Below, in pieces: positions 1-8,935 of a stretch of DNA of 64,000 bases. Source of the stretch: Aquipseudomonas alcaligenes_A. GTDB lineage: Bacteria; Pseudomonadota; Gammaproteobacteria; Pseudomonadales; Pseudomonadaceae. A model generated the notes under the pieces. The model searched no databases. It saw only the letters and a list, made by a program, of their open reading frames with translations, and was not told the DNA's origin. The position numbers and the translations under genes are program-made. Location of the stretch: assembly GCA_048595745.1 (NCBI GenBank), contig CP184361.1. One strand, 5' to 3'. Position 1 is the stretch's first letter. Every line of letters starts with the position of its first letter.

Positions 1-8
1 AGTGCCAT
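1..8 (-). CDS. Start of a gene downstream of ubiG (probably mupP-type phosphatase), cut by window edge
   Basis: A minus-strand ATG lies at 8-6, just beyond the ubiG stop, with GAGG at a ribosome-binding distance inside the end of ubiG. Only Met-Ala and part of a third codon are visible. In pseudomonads the gene after ubiG is usually the HAD phosphatase mupP/gph, so that identity is inferred from context only. Confidence 0.35.
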
Positions 9-13
9 GCGCC

Positions 14-712
14 TCAGTCCTCGCGCAGGGTCTGGATCATGTAGTTGACGTCGACGTCCGCTTCCAGCTTGTAGCGCTTGGTCAGCGGGTTGTAGGTCAG
101 GCCGATGATGTCCTGCACGTTCAGGCCGGCAGCACGGCTCCACGCGCCCAGCTCGGATGGGCGGATGAACTTCTTGAAGTCGTGGGTGCCGCGCGGCAGC
201 AGGCGCATCACGTACTCGGCGCCAATGATGGCGAATAGGTAGGCCTTGGGATTGCGGTTGATGGTGGAGAAGAACACCTGGCCACCCGGCTTGACCAGCT
301 TGTGGCAGGCGCGGATGACCGAGGATGGGTCTGGTACGTGTTCGAGCATTTCCAGGCAGGTGACCACGTCGAACTGGCCAGGCATCTCTTCTGCCAGGGC
401 CTCGGCGGTGATCTGCCGGTACTCCACGGCCACGCCGGACTCCAGCTGGTGAAGCTGGGCCACTGCCAGGGGGGCCTCGCCCATGTCGATGCCGGTTACG
501 CTGGCGCCGCGCTGGGCCATCGACTCGCTGAGGATGCCGCCGCCGCAACCGACGTCCAGCACCTTCTTGCCGGCCAGGCCAACGCGCTCGTCAATCCAGT
601 TGACGCGCAGCGGGTTGATGTCGTGCAGCGGCTTGAACTCGCTCTCGCGGTCCCACCAGCGGTGGGCGAGGGCCTCGAATTTGGCGATTTCGGCGTGGTC
701 GACGTTGCTCAT
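14..712 (-). CDS. ubiG: Ubiquinone biosynthesis O-methyltransferase UbiG
   Basis: Class I SAM-dependent methyltransferase that does the two O-methylations of ubiquinone synthesis. The 232-residue length is normal. Seen in the protein: an N-terminal FEALAHRWWD segment typical of UbiG, the SAM-binding motif VLDVGCGGGILSE near residues 50-62, and DVVTCLEMLEHV in the middle. It starts at ATG 712 and reads leftward; the next gene begins within a few bases of its stop, so the two are probably cotranscribed. The gene upstream on the same strand is mtaD, about 30 bases away. Confidence 0.95.
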   Translation of the reverse strand: MSNVDHAEIAKFEALAHRWWDRESEFKPLHDINPLRVNWIDERVGLAGKKVLDVGCGGGILSESMAQRGASVTGIDMGEAPLAVAQLHQLESGVAVEYRQITAEALAEEMPGQFDVVTCLEMLEHVPDPSSVIRACHKLVKPGGQVFFSTINRNPKAYLFAIIGAEYVMRLLPRGTHDFKKFIRPSELGAWSRAAGLNVQDIIGLTYNPLTKRYKLEADVDVNYMIQTLRED

Positions 713-744
713 GGTGTGCTCTTGGGTAAGTCTCGAAAACGAAT

Positions 745-2073
745 TCAGTGTATGCCGGCGATGCGCTCGCCCCAGGCGCGGGCGCTGGCGGCGATGCGCT
801 GCTCGTCCAGGCGCGTCAGGCGCCCGTCGTCGAGCAGCTGCTTGCCGCCAACCCAGAGATGTTTCACGCAGCTACGACTGCCGGCATAGACCAGCTGCGA
901 AACCGGATCGTAGACCGGCTGCTGGGCCAGGCCGGAGAGATCGAAGGCGGCCAGGTCGGCCAGCTTGCCCAGTTCCAGCGAGCCGGTGCTTTCATCCAGA
1001 CCGAGGGCGCGGGCGCCGTTGAGCGTCGCCATGCGCAGCGCTGCGTGGGCGCTGAGAGCGGTGGCGCTACCGGCCACGGCCTTGGCCAGCAGGGCGGCGG
1101 TGCGGGTTTCGCCGAGCAGGTCAAGGTCATTGTTGCTGGCCGCGCCATCGGTGCCGATCGCGACGTTGACGCCGGCCTGCCAGAGCTTCTCCACCGGGCA
1201 GAAGCCGCTGGCCAGCTTGAGGTTGGACTCGGGGCAGTGGATGACGCTGCTGTTGCTCGTCACCAGCAGCTCCAGGTCGTCATCATCGATCTGGGTCATG
1301 TGCACGGCCTGGAAGCGCGGGCCGAGCAGGCCCAGGCTGGCCAGGCGCTGAAGCGGGCGCACGCCGTGCCGTTCCAGGCTCTGCTGTACCTCGAAGGCGG
1401 TCTCGTGGACATGCATGTGGATGCCGGCGTCCAGCTCCTCGGCGAGCATCAGCACCTGCTGCAGCTTGTCGTCGCTGACCGAGTAGGGCGCGTGAGGGCC
1501 GAAGGCCACCTTGATGCGCGGGTGCTGTTTGAGGTCGTCGAACAGACGCAGGCCCTTGCGCAGCGCCTCCTCGGCATCACGGGCGCCGGGGGTAGGGAAG
1601 TCCAGCACCGGGATGGTCAGCTGGGCGCGGATGCCGCTCTTGTGAACCAGTTCGCTGGCCACTTCCGGGAAGAAGTACATGTCGGAGAAGCAGCTGATGC
1701 CGCCCTTGAGCTGCTCGGCGATGGCGAGTTCGGTACCGTCGCGGACGAACGCTTCGTCGACCCACTTGGCCTCGGCGGGCCAGATGTGGTCCTGCAGCCA
1801 GTTCATCAGCGGCAGGTCGTCGGCCAGGCCGCGAAACAGGGTCATGGCGGCGTGGCCGTGGGCGTTGATCAGGCCGGGGGTGATCACGCAGTTCGGCAGC
1901 TCGCGCACTTGTGTGGCCGGATGGCGCAGCGCCTCGGCGCGTGGAGCGATCAGGGCGATACGGCCGTCGCGAATGCCCAGGCCGTGCTCGCGCAACACCA
2001 CGCCGGCGGGCTCGATAGGCACCAGCCAGGAGGGCAGGAGCAACAGATCGAGCGGCTGGCGCGGTTCGGGCAT
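745..2073 (-). CDS. mtaD: TRZ/ATZ-family amidohydrolase, 5-methylthioadenosine/S-adenosylhomocysteine deaminase
   Basis: A 442-residue amidohydrolase of the metal-dependent MtaD/SsnA group, which deaminates 5-methylthioadenosine or S-adenosylhomocysteine. Metal-binding signatures are visible: NAHGHAAMTLFRG near residues 71-83, HMHVHET in the middle and IGTDGAASNNDLD toward the C terminus. It is divergent from mtnA, whose product handles another methylthio-adenosine salvage intermediate, so a joint role in methionine salvage is plausible. The deaminase assignment rests on family and neighbours; substrate choice within this family cannot be read from sequence alone. Confidence 0.85.
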   Translation of the reverse strand: MPEPRQPLDLLLLPSWLVPIEPAGVVLREHGLGIRDGRIALIAPRAEALRHPATQVRELPNCVITPGLINAHGHAAMTLFRGLADDLPLMNWLQDHIWPAEAKWVDEAFVRDGTELAIAEQLKGGISCFSDMYFFPEVASELVHKSGIRAQLTIPVLDFPTPGARDAEEALRKGLRLFDDLKQHPRIKVAFGPHAPYSVSDDKLQQVLMLAEELDAGIHMHVHETAFEVQQSLERHGVRPLQRLASLGLLGPRFQAVHMTQIDDDDLELLVTSNSSVIHCPESNLKLASGFCPVEKLWQAGVNVAIGTDGAASNNDLDLLGETRTAALLAKAVAGSATALSAHAALRMATLNGARALGLDESTGSLELGKLADLAAFDLSGLAQQPVYDPVSQLVYAGSRSCVKHLWVGGKQLLDDGRLTRLDEQRIAASARAWGERIAGIH

Positions 2074-2137
2074 GGCATTTGTCCGGGTAAATGAGGAGTC
2101 GTGGCAGTATAACTGAGCCTTGGAGAGGGCGGCTCGC

Positions 2138-2143
2138 TATAAT
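2138..2143 (+). promoter_or_regulatory. Putative -10 box upstream of mtnA
   Basis: A perfect TATAAT hexamer lies 32 bases before the mtnA start in the 102-base gap divergent from mtaD. No convincing -35 box is placed at 16-18 bases. On the other strand TATACT (2111-2106) could serve mtaD. Support is the -10 match only. Confidence 0.4.
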
Positions 2144-2175
2144 CCGCGGCTTTTCGTTTCGGCGTTGGGGATGTC

Positions 2176-3252
2176 ATGCGCGACAAACTGTTGGCGGCAG
2201 AGAAGGTAAAGGCCATTGAATGGCGCGATGGCAAGTTGAGGCTGCTGGACCAGCGCGTGCTGCCGCGCGAAGAAACCTGGCTGACCTACGATTCGGCGGC
2301 CGGCGTGGCCGAGGCCATCCGCAGCATGGTGGTACGCGGGGCGCCGGCCATCGGCATCGCCGCCGCTTTCGGCCTGGTGCTGGGCGCGCGGGCACGCCTG
2401 GCCGCCGGTGGCGACTGGCAGGCGGCGCTGGAGGAGGACTTCAAGGTGCTGGCCGAGTCGCGGCCGACCGCCGTCAACCTGTTCTGGGCTCTGGATCGCA
2501 TGCGTGAGCGCCTGCAGCGCCTCAAGGCGGGCGAGGACGCGCTGTCAGCCCTGGAAGTCGAGGCGCTGGGTATCTTCGACAGTGATCGCGAAGCCAACCT
2601 GACCATGGCGCAGCTCGGCCTGGAGCTGATCCGCAAGCATCAAGACGGCCCGCAGAAGCTGCTGACCCACTGCAACACCGGTGCCCTGGCTACCGGCGGC
2701 TTCGGCACCGCGCTCGGCGTGATCCGTGCCGCCCATCTGGCCGGGCTGGTCGAGCGGGTGTTCGCCGACGAGACCCGGCCCTGGCTGCAGGGCTCGCGCC
2801 TGACCGCCTGGGAGCTGGCGGGCGAGGGGGTGCCGGTCAGCCTGAACGCCGACTCCGCCGCTGCGCACCTGATGAAGACCGAGGGCATCACCTGGGTCAT
2901 AGTCGGCGCCGACCGCATCACCGCCAATGGCGATGTGGCCAACAAGATCGGCACCTACCAGCTGGCGGTCAACGCCATGCACCACGGCGTGCGCTTCATG
3001 GTGGTGGCGCCCAGTTCGACCATCGACATGAGCCTGGAAGATGGCGAGGACATCCCGATCGAGGAGCGCGACGGTCGCGAGCTGCTGGACGTCGGCGGTC
3101 AGCGCATCGCCGCCGAGGTGCACGCGGTGAACCCGGTGTTCGACGTGACGCCGGCCGACCTGATCGACGCGATCGTCACCGAAAAGGGCGTGGTCGAACG
3201 GCCGGATGCGGCGAAAATGGCGCGGCTCATGTGTCGAAAAAGGCTACATTGA
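2176..3252 (+). CDS. mtnA: Methylthioribose-1-phosphate isomerase
   Basis: Converts 5-methylthioribose-1-phosphate to 5-methylthioribulose-1-phosphate in methionine salvage. The 358-residue length fits the family. Visible family signatures are VRGAPAIGIAAAFG near residues 53-66, LLTHCNTGALATGG in the middle, ETRPWLQGSRLTAWEL, and VGADRITANGDVANKIGTY. It starts at ATG 2176. In P. aeruginosa the next gene, as I recall, is gyrA; here about 14 kb of polysaccharide genes intervene. Confidence 0.95.
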   Translation: MRDKLLAAEKVKAIEWRDGKLRLLDQRVLPREETWLTYDSAAGVAEAIRSMVVRGAPAIGIAAAFGLVLGARARLAAGGDWQAALEEDFKVLAESRPTAVNLFWALDRMRERLQRLKAGEDALSALEVEALGIFDSDREANLTMAQLGLELIRKHQDGPQKLLTHCNTGALATGGFGTALGVIRAAHLAGLVERVFADETRPWLQGSRLTAWELAGEGVPVSLNADSAAAHLMKTEGITWVIVGADRITANGDVANKIGTYQLAVNAMHHGVRFMVVAPSSTIDMSLEDGEDIPIEERDGRELLDVGGQRIAAEVHAVNPVFDVTPADLIDAIVTEKGVVERPDAAKMARLMCRKRLH

Positions 3253-3298
3253 GTGAAAGCTTTTGGGCTTTCGAGAAGATGGTTTGCTATCCCGATAA

Positions 3299-3304
3299 TA
3301 TAAT
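3299..3304 (+). promoter_or_regulatory. Putative -10 box at the left edge of the polysaccharide island
   Basis: TATAAT lies in the AT-rich 135-base gap between mtnA and the first island gene, about 84 bases before the GTG start. No good -35 is seen. No ops/JUMPstart-like element was found in this gap. Confidence 0.3.
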
Positions 3305-3387
3305 AAAACTGCTAGGTCAGGGTATTTGGTTATCTTTAGTTCACAGGCTATTAAGGCCTTTTTGGATCATAAATTAAGGTTGAGTTA

Positions 3388-4557
3388 GTGAAAAATAACA
3401 ACCCAAACATGTATGTCTCTGAGCTGATTTCTAAGGTTCGGAGTCTTGGTGCAGGGCTTTATGCGGATAGCCTAAACTCAATCCCTTTCTGTTTTTCTGG
3501 TGATGGGCTAAGTGTCTACGGAAGGAATTTGGGCTTCCTTTCTGATGAGCGATTTACCACTGCCTTTACGGAGTCTCTGGAAAGGTTTGAGGTACCAGAA
3601 TTACAAGACGTGCTGCGATCTATAATTTGGCGAAAACATATTGTCTGCTCGCTGGCGTCGCAGGCAGTTAGTGTGCCTGGTGATTTCGTTGAATGTGGTG
3701 TTGAGTGGGGTTTTGGTGTTGATGTAGTAAGCCGATACCTAGACTTTTCTAAGGTGGAGAAGAGTTGGTATCTTTATGATACATATAGTGGAGTTCCTTT
3801 AGAGGACAAGGATGAGGGTTTTGAGATTTCAGGTGTTGTTACGCAGGCGTCTCAATTTGATAAAGTAAAGAGAAAATTTTCAAGTCTGCATAATATTATC
3901 CCTGTGCAAGGGAGATTGCCGGATATCTTGAGTGTTGCGTGCCCGGAGAAAATTGCCTTTCTTCATATAGATCTGAATAATGTTGCTGCGGAAGTTTCAA
4001 CTTTCGTCGCCCTTTATCCAAGAATTAGCATGGGTGGTGTCGTCATTTTTGATGACTATGGTGCGCTGCTTTTTGCAAGGCAGCATGTGGTTGAGAGGGA
4101 TTATCTTCGCAAGCTTGGTGTTGTTATTACGGAGCTCCCCACTGGGCAGGCCTTGCTGGTCAAGACAAGAGAGCTTGACTTTGGTTTTTCAGCGGTTGAT
4201 GAGCTTGAGAAGTATGATTTTGCTTCTCATGTTGCTCAAGCGGAGCGTTTGCGCCCTAGTCAGCGAGAAGCGGAGCAAGCTGTTTTGGATGTGATAGCTG
4301 CGTACGACTATTTTAGAAAGCAGTTGGAGTACATATCAAATTTCGCCTCTGGTTGTAATGATGTGGCTAAGGCTGCTTTTTTAGACGGGCTGGTTAAGAA
4401 GTTGGATGGTGTGAGCTTTGAGTTTGTTGATGGGATTTATAAATATACGTCAGTCCAAGATTATCAGCTAGCTGGCTCCCGTGAAGTGCGCTTTGATCTG
4501 CAGCAGAAGATCGATTATCTGCAGCGCGTCATAGATTCTGGGTTTGATTGTGAGTGA
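3388..4557 (+). CDS. TylF/MycF-like SAM-dependent O-methyltransferase
   Basis: A 389-residue protein with a class I methyltransferase core like the macrocin O-methyltransferase TylF: GDFVECGVEWGFG for SAM binding near residue 100, FLHIDLNN, and GGVVIFDDYG, whose acidic pair would bind the metal. The extra ~130-residue C-terminal tail has no family I recognise. The chosen GTG start at 3388 has AAGGT seven bases upstream; an in-frame ATG at 3409 is the alternative. It is AT-rich against mtnA and opens the island, so methylation of a surface-polysaccharide sugar is a reasonable inference. Confidence 0.65.
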   Translation: MKNNNPNMYVSELISKVRSLGAGLYADSLNSIPFCFSGDGLSVYGRNLGFLSDERFTTAFTESLERFEVPELQDVLRSIIWRKHIVCSLASQAVSVPGDFVECGVEWGFGVDVVSRYLDFSKVEKSWYLYDTYSGVPLEDKDEGFEISGVVTQASQFDKVKRKFSSLHNIIPVQGRLPDILSVACPEKIAFLHIDLNNVAAEVSTFVALYPRISMGGVVIFDDYGALLFARQHVVERDYLRKLGVVITELPTGQALLVKTRELDFGFSAVDELEKYDFASHVAQAERLRPSQREAEQAVLDVIAAYDYFRKQLEYISNFASGCNDVAKAAFLDGLVKKLDGVSFEFVDGIYKYTSVQDYQLAGSREVRFDLQQKIDYLQRVIDSGFDCE

Positions 4558-4628
4558 CGGCATTATATTTTTAGCTTGTACGTTGCAAACTTTCTAATAA
4601 ATTAGTCTATTGTTAATTTTCTATAGTT

Positions 4629-4650
4629 TCCCCGGAGGGGGATTTATTTT
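4629..4650 (+). terminator. Possible weak intrinsic terminator before rmlB
   Basis: TCCCC pairs with GGGGA across a GGAG loop and is followed by a T-rich tract (TTTATTTT). The stem is short (5 bp), so strength is doubtful. It would separate the first island gene from the rml operon. Confidence 0.3.
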
Positions 4651-4671
4651 CTTTGTGCCTATTGGTACAAT
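4643..4671 (+). promoter_or_regulatory. Putative promoter of the rmlBDAC operon
   Basis: Extended -10 TGG-TACAAT (TACAAT at 4666-4671) with a weak -35 TTTATT at 4643-4648 and 17-base spacing. It lies in the 185-base gap before rmlB, 72 bases ahead of the start. The genes from rmlB on are close together or overlapping, so transcription of much of the island may begin here. Confidence 0.4.
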
Positions 4672-4742
4672 AGGCCATTTAGGCTTGTGGTGGGGTTGTG
4701 GGTTGCGCCTTGTCGCGCCACGATTTTATGGATGAGGTTTTG

Positions 4743-5804
4743 ATGAAGATTTTGGTTACTGGTGGTGCAGGATTTATTGGCTCGGCTGTTTTGCGCCACA
4801 TAATCAACCATACAGAAAATTCTGTAGTAAATCTGGACAAGCTGACTTATGCCGGGAACCTAGAGTCGCTCATTTCGATTTCTAATGATGCTAGGTATGC
4901 CTTCGAGCGTGTCGATATCTGCGACAGGGCTGGGGTTGAGCGGGTTTTTAAGGAGCACCAACCTGATATCGTCATGCACCTTGCTGCAGAGTCGCATGTT
5001 GATCGTTCTATCGAGGGGCCTTCTGCCTTTATCGAAACGAATGTAATTGGTACTTATACTCTGCTTGAGGTTTCTAAGCTTTACTGGGCTGGATTGGATG
5101 CTGAGCGCAGGGAAAGATTCAGGTTCCATCATATCTCTACGGATGAGGTGTATGGCGATCTGGAAAATCCTGAGGATCTCTTTACCGAGCAGACGCCTTA
5201 TGCGCCAAGTTCGCCATACTCTGCGAGCAAAGCAAGTTCGGATCATCTGGTTAGAGCCTGGCACAGAACGTATGGGCTACCGGTTATCGTGACCAACTGT
5301 TCTAATAATTATGGCCCATATCATTTCCCCGAAAAGCTCATCCCGTTGATGATTCTGAACGCGCTTGAGGGCAAGGCGCTGCCTGTTTACGGCGATGGCA
5401 GTCAGGTTCGCGATTGGCTCTATGTGGAAGATCATGCTCGCGCTCTGTATCTCGTAGCTACCGAGGGTGTTGTTGGGGAAACGTACAATATTGGTGGTCA
5501 TAACGAGAAGAAGAATATCGAAGTCGTTAAGACGCTGTGCGATCTTCTGGACGAACTATGTCCTCAGTCTCAATTCAATCCGCACTTTTCGTTGGTCAAG
5601 TATGTCCAGGATCGCCCAGGACATGACAAGCGTTACGCGATTGATGCGACTAAAATAAAGAATGAACTGGGTTGGACGCCGCAAGAAACTTTCGAGTCTG
5701 GAATTCGCAAGACGGTCGAGTGGTACCTGGCCAACTCCGACTGGGTCGAGCACGTCAAGAGCGGCAGCTACCAGCAGTGGGTAACTCAGCAATATGGAGA
5801 GTGA
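4743..5804 (+). CDS. rmlB: dTDP-glucose 4,6-dehydratase RmlB
   Basis: Second step of dTDP-L-rhamnose synthesis: dTDP-glucose to dTDP-4-keto-6-deoxyglucose, NAD-dependent. With the ATG at 4743 (GAGG five bases upstream) the protein is 353 residues, the usual RmlB size; an upstream in-frame start at 4698 would add 15 atypical residues. Features seen are the Rossmann motif GGAGFIGS at residues 7-14, HLAAESHVDRS, the active-site STDEVYGD and YSASKASSDHLV, and NCSNNYGPYHFPEKLIPL. It is followed by rmlD after 9 bases. Confidence 0.95.
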   Translation: MKILVTGGAGFIGSAVLRHIINHTENSVVNLDKLTYAGNLESLISISNDARYAFERVDICDRAGVERVFKEHQPDIVMHLAAESHVDRSIEGPSAFIETNVIGTYTLLEVSKLYWAGLDAERRERFRFHHISTDEVYGDLENPEDLFTEQTPYAPSSPYSASKASSDHLVRAWHRTYGLPVIVTNCSNNYGPYHFPEKLIPLMILNALEGKALPVYGDGSQVRDWLYVEDHARALYLVATEGVVGETYNIGGHNEKKNIEVVKTLCDLLDELCPQSQFNPHFSLVKYVQDRPGHDKRYAIDATKIKNELGWTPQETFESGIRKTVEWYLANSDWVEHVKSGSYQQWVTQQYGE

Positions 5805-5813
5805 TCCTGCACC

Positions 5814-6719
5814 ATGAGGATTCTCCTATTAGGTAAGAACGGGCAGGTGGGCTGGGAATTACAGCGTGCACTGGCTCCTCTTGGCGAGCTGATTGCATTG
5901 GATCGTTCTGGCGCCCCGGGGTTGACTGGGGCTCTTACAGAACTTCCCGGTTTACGTAGAACAATCGAAAGCTTGCGGCCTGATGTGGTTGTGAATGCTG
6001 CGGCCTACACGGCCGTAGATGCGGCTGAGGATGAGGGTGCGCTTGCTCATCTTGTCAATGCTGCTGCGCCAGGCGTAATCGCGAACACGCTGGCGGAGTT
6101 CGGTGGGCTCCTCGTGCACTATTCGACCGACTATGTCTTTGATGGTAGTGGTCAGCACTGCTGGAAGGAAGATGACGTTGCTTCCCCTTTGAGTGTGTAT
6201 GGGGCGAGTAAGTTACAGGGGGAAAAGGAGATTTTTGCGTCCGGATGTGACCACCTCATTTTTCGTACGGGCTGGGTCTACGGGGCGCATGGAAAGAATT
6301 TTGCTAAAACAATTCTCAAGGCTGCCGAGTCCAAAAAGGAGCTCAAGGTAGTTGCTGATCAGTATGGCGCTCCAACAGGGTCGGAGTTGATAGCAGACGT
6401 TACGGCCCATTGTATTCGTGCTGTAAAAAAACAGCGGAACCTAACGGGTATTTATAATCTCGTTGCCGATGGTACAGTTTCTTGGCATGGATATGCGTCA
6501 TTCATAGTGGATGAAGCTAGGCGCCTTGGTAAGTCACTTGCTGTTGAGGATTTGCTTGCCGTCTCAAGTGTTGATTATCCAACCAAGGCGCAGCGGCCGA
6601 AAAACTCAAGGCTTGATTGTCAGAAAATCAAAAAAACGTTTGGAATATATTTGCCCGATTGGCAGTGTGGCGTAGCAAGAATGCTGAGCGAAATTACAGG
6701 AGATCGACATGGCGCGTAA
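5814..6719 (+). CDS. rmlD: dTDP-4-dehydrorhamnose reductase RmlD
   Basis: Last step of dTDP-L-rhamnose synthesis, NAD(P)H-dependent reduction. The 301-residue length is normal. Motifs are the N-terminal LLLGKNGQVGWEL nucleotide-binding loop, VVNAAAYTAVDAAE, STDYVFDG and the YGASKLQGE catalytic Tyr-Lys pair. Its 3' end overlaps rmlA by 11 bases, so translation is likely coupled. Confidence 0.95.
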   Translation: MRILLLGKNGQVGWELQRALAPLGELIALDRSGAPGLTGALTELPGLRRTIESLRPDVVVNAAAYTAVDAAEDEGALAHLVNAAAPGVIANTLAEFGGLLVHYSTDYVFDGSGQHCWKEDDVASPLSVYGASKLQGEKEIFASGCDHLIFRTGWVYGAHGKNFAKTILKAAESKKELKVVADQYGAPTGSELIADVTAHCIRAVKKQRNLTGIYNLVADGTVSWHGYASFIVDEARRLGKSLAVEDLLAVSSVDYPTKAQRPKNSRLDCQKIKKTFGIYLPDWQCGVARMLSEITGDRHGA

Positions 6720-7590
6720 GGGTATTGTACTGGCGGGTGGTTCGGGCACTCGTCTGCATCCGGCCACTTTGGCAATAAGCAAGCAGCTGTTGCCTGTTTA
6801 TGACAAGCCGATGATCTACTACCCGCTTAGTACACTGATGCTGGCCGGGATTCGGGATATTTTGATTATATCCACTCCTCAGGACACCCCTCGCTTCGAG
6901 CGGCTCCTGGGGGATGGTGCACGCTGGGGGATTAATCTCCAGTACGCTGTTCAGCCAAGCCCGGATGGTCTTGCCCAGGCCTTTCTGATCGGCGCGGAGT
7001 TCATTGGTGAAGACTCTTGCGCACTTGTTCTGGGTGACAATATTTATTATGGAAATGAATTCCATAAACTCTTGGCTAGCGCAAGCGCACGAGAGGGGCA
7101 GGCCACTGTATTTGCATACCATGTCCATGATCCCGAGCGTTACGGTGTCGCAGAATTCGATGCGGCGGGCAAGGTACTGAGTCTCGAAGAGAAACCACTG
7201 AAACCCAAGTCTCACTACGCCGTCACCGGCTTGTACTTCTATGACAACTCGGTTGTGAAAAAAGCCCGCTCATTGCAGCCTTCGCCGCGCGGTGAGTTGG
7301 AGATCACCGACCTCAATCGCTTGTATCTGGAGGAGGGTGCTCTCAATGTCGAGATTATGGGCCGTGGTTACGCATGGCTTGACACGGGAACTCACGATAG
7401 TCTTCTCGAGGCTGGGCAGTTCATTGCGACTCTGGAAAAACGACAGGGGTTGAAAGTTGCTTGTCCTGAGGAGATTGCCTATCACCAAGGGTGGATCAGC
7501 GCGGAAGCGCTGCGTGAGCTTGCCAGGCCGTTGGCAAAGAATGGCTATGGTCAGTATTTGTTGAATGTGTTGTCGGAGACGAAAGTCTGA
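6709..7590 (+). CDS. rmlA: Glucose-1-phosphate thymidylyltransferase RmlA
   Basis: Makes dTDP-glucose from glucose-1-phosphate and dTTP, the entry and feedback-controlled step for rhamnose. The 293-residue length matches RmlA. The signature GIVLAGGSGTRLHPATLAISKQ is visible at the N terminus (glycine-rich loop LAGGSGTRL), then PVYDKPMIYYPLS and LVLGDNIYYG. AGGAG lies ahead of the ATG inside rmlD. The stop overlaps the rmlC start by one base. Confidence 0.95.
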   Translation: MARKGIVLAGGSGTRLHPATLAISKQLLPVYDKPMIYYPLSTLMLAGIRDILIISTPQDTPRFERLLGDGARWGINLQYAVQPSPDGLAQAFLIGAEFIGEDSCALVLGDNIYYGNEFHKLLASASAREGQATVFAYHVHDPERYGVAEFDAAGKVLSLEEKPLKPKSHYAVTGLYFYDNSVVKKARSLQPSPRGELEITDLNRLYLEEGALNVEIMGRGYAWLDTGTHDSLLEAGQFIATLEKRQGLKVACPEEIAYHQGWISAEALRELARPLAKNGYGQYLLNVLSETKV

Positions 7591-8135
7591 TGAACGTCTC
7601 TCGGACTGAAATTCCTGATGTCATGGTGATCGAGCCCAAGGTTTTTGGCGATGATCGTGGTTTTTTTTACGAAAGCTTCAATGAGGCCAGATTCGCCGAG
7701 GCGACGGGCGTCAGTGTTGAATTCGTTCAGGATAACCATTCGAAATCTGCTAGGAATGTACTGCGTGGCCTGCACTATCAGCTAAAGCAGCCCCAGGGCA
7801 AACTGGTTAGAGTTGTCCAGGGTGAGGTCTTCGATGTTGCGGTCGATATTCGTAAGTCTTCTCCTACCTTTGGCAAGTGGGTGGGCTTGATTCTCAGTGC
7901 GGAAAATAAGAAGCAGCTGTGGATACCGGCTGGATTTGCGCATGGTTTTCTGGTGCTGAGTGATACTGCTGAGTTTCTATATAAAACTACAGACTATTAC
8001 TCTCCTGAAAGTGAGCGCTGCCTGCTCTGGAATGATGAAAGCATCGGCATTCAATGGCCGAGTACTGCTGTGCCGCTGCTTTCCGCCAAGGATGCAGTGG
8101 GGTCAAGTCTTCTGGTTGCAGATGTATATGAATAG
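7590..8135 (+). CDS. rmlC: dTDP-4-dehydrorhamnose 3,5-epimerase RmlC
   Basis: Epimerises dTDP-4-keto-6-deoxyglucose to the L-lyxo form. The 181-residue cupin length is standard. Motifs are FVQDNHSKSARNVLRGLHYQ, with the catalytic His, and WIPAGFAHGFLVLSD. The ATG at 7590 shares its A with the rmlA stop. It completes a full rmlBDAC set, so this locus can supply dTDP-L-rhamnose to the rhamnosyltransferase-like genes downstream. Confidence 0.95.
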   Translation: MNVSRTEIPDVMVIEPKVFGDDRGFFYESFNEARFAEATGVSVEFVQDNHSKSARNVLRGLHYQLKQPQGKLVRVVQGEVFDVAVDIRKSSPTFGKWVGLILSAENKKQLWIPAGFAHGFLVLSDTAEFLYKTTDYYSPESERCLLWNDESIGIQWPSTAVPLLSAKDAVGSSLLVADVYE

Positions 8136-8151
8136 TTTAGGCGATTAATCT

Positions 8152-8931
8152 GTGTATATAGCATTTTTTCAGGACTTATATAAGCACAAATTAGTGCTGC
8201 GTCAGCTGATCTGGCAGTTATTAACTATCCGATATCGTAGGACGGCGCTGGGTTTTCTTTGGACGCTGTTGAATCCATTGCTGACAATGGTTGTTACTTC
8301 CATTGTTTTTGCAATGATCATGCGTTGGCCACTGAAGAGTTTTGCCGTTTTTCTGTTTTCGGGTTTGGTTCCGTTTACATTCTTTTCGCAATGTCTCTCG
8401 CAGGGTATGTCGTCGCTCCTTAATAACGAGGCGTTGATAAAGAAAGTCAGTGTGCCCAAGCAGATATTTGTTGTTTCGCAATCAGTAAGCTTGTTGGTTG
8501 ATGCTGTTCTGAGTACCGCTTGTCTGTTTCTGATTGCCTTGGCAATTGGAGCACCACTTACCCCGGCGTTGGCTATTCTACCTTTGAATTTTCTGCTGAT
8601 TTTCTTGTTTGCGCTAGGCTTGGCACTGTCGCTATCGGTTGCTACTGTGTCTTTTAGGGATCTGCCGAATATCATAGGTGTAGTCCTTCAGGCTTTATAT
8701 TATTTGACGCCGATCATCTATCCGCTGAGTTTTGTTCCTGAAAAATATCGCTGGTTCTTTGATTATAATCCGCTTACTTGGTTTGTTGAGATCTTCCGTT
8801 TGCCAATTTATGAAGGGCAAATTGCTTCGATGGAAGTGTACAGCAAGGTTATAGTGATCATGCTGGTAAGTCTTGTTTCAGGTATTTATTTTTTCAAAAA
8901 GAACGATCAATACATAGTATTCAAGTTGTGA
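8152..8931 (+). CDS. wzm: Polysaccharide ABC exporter permease Wzm
   Basis: Integral membrane half of an ABC-2 type O-antigen/polysaccharide exporter, 259 residues with about six hydrophobic segments. The N terminus (LVLRQLIWQLLTIRYRRTALGFLW) is characteristic of Wzm/KpsM/TagG permeases, as are LNPLLTMVVTSIVF and the late YLTPIIYPLSFVP segment. It starts at GTG 8152 with a weak ribosome-binding site. The partner ATPase wzt starts 4 bases after its stop. Confidence 0.9.
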   Translation: MYIAFFQDLYKHKLVLRQLIWQLLTIRYRRTALGFLWTLLNPLLTMVVTSIVFAMIMRWPLKSFAVFLFSGLVPFTFFSQCLSQGMSSLLNNEALIKKVSVPKQIFVVSQSVSLLVDAVLSTACLFLIALAIGAPLTPALAILPLNFLLIFLFALGLALSLSVATVSFRDLPNIIGVVLQALYYLTPIIYPLSFVPEKYRWFFDYNPLTWFVEIFRLPIYEGQIASMEVYSKVIVIMLVSLVSGIYFFKKNDQYIVFKL

Positions 8932-8935
8932 TTGC

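Noticed and set aside
748..2094. 448-residue plus-strand frame opposite mtaD
   Set aside because: Antisense shadow of a conserved amidohydrolase gene.
3253..4742. JUMPstart/ops element upstream of the polysaccharide genes
   Set aside because: No GGCGGTAG-type core was found in either intergenic gap.
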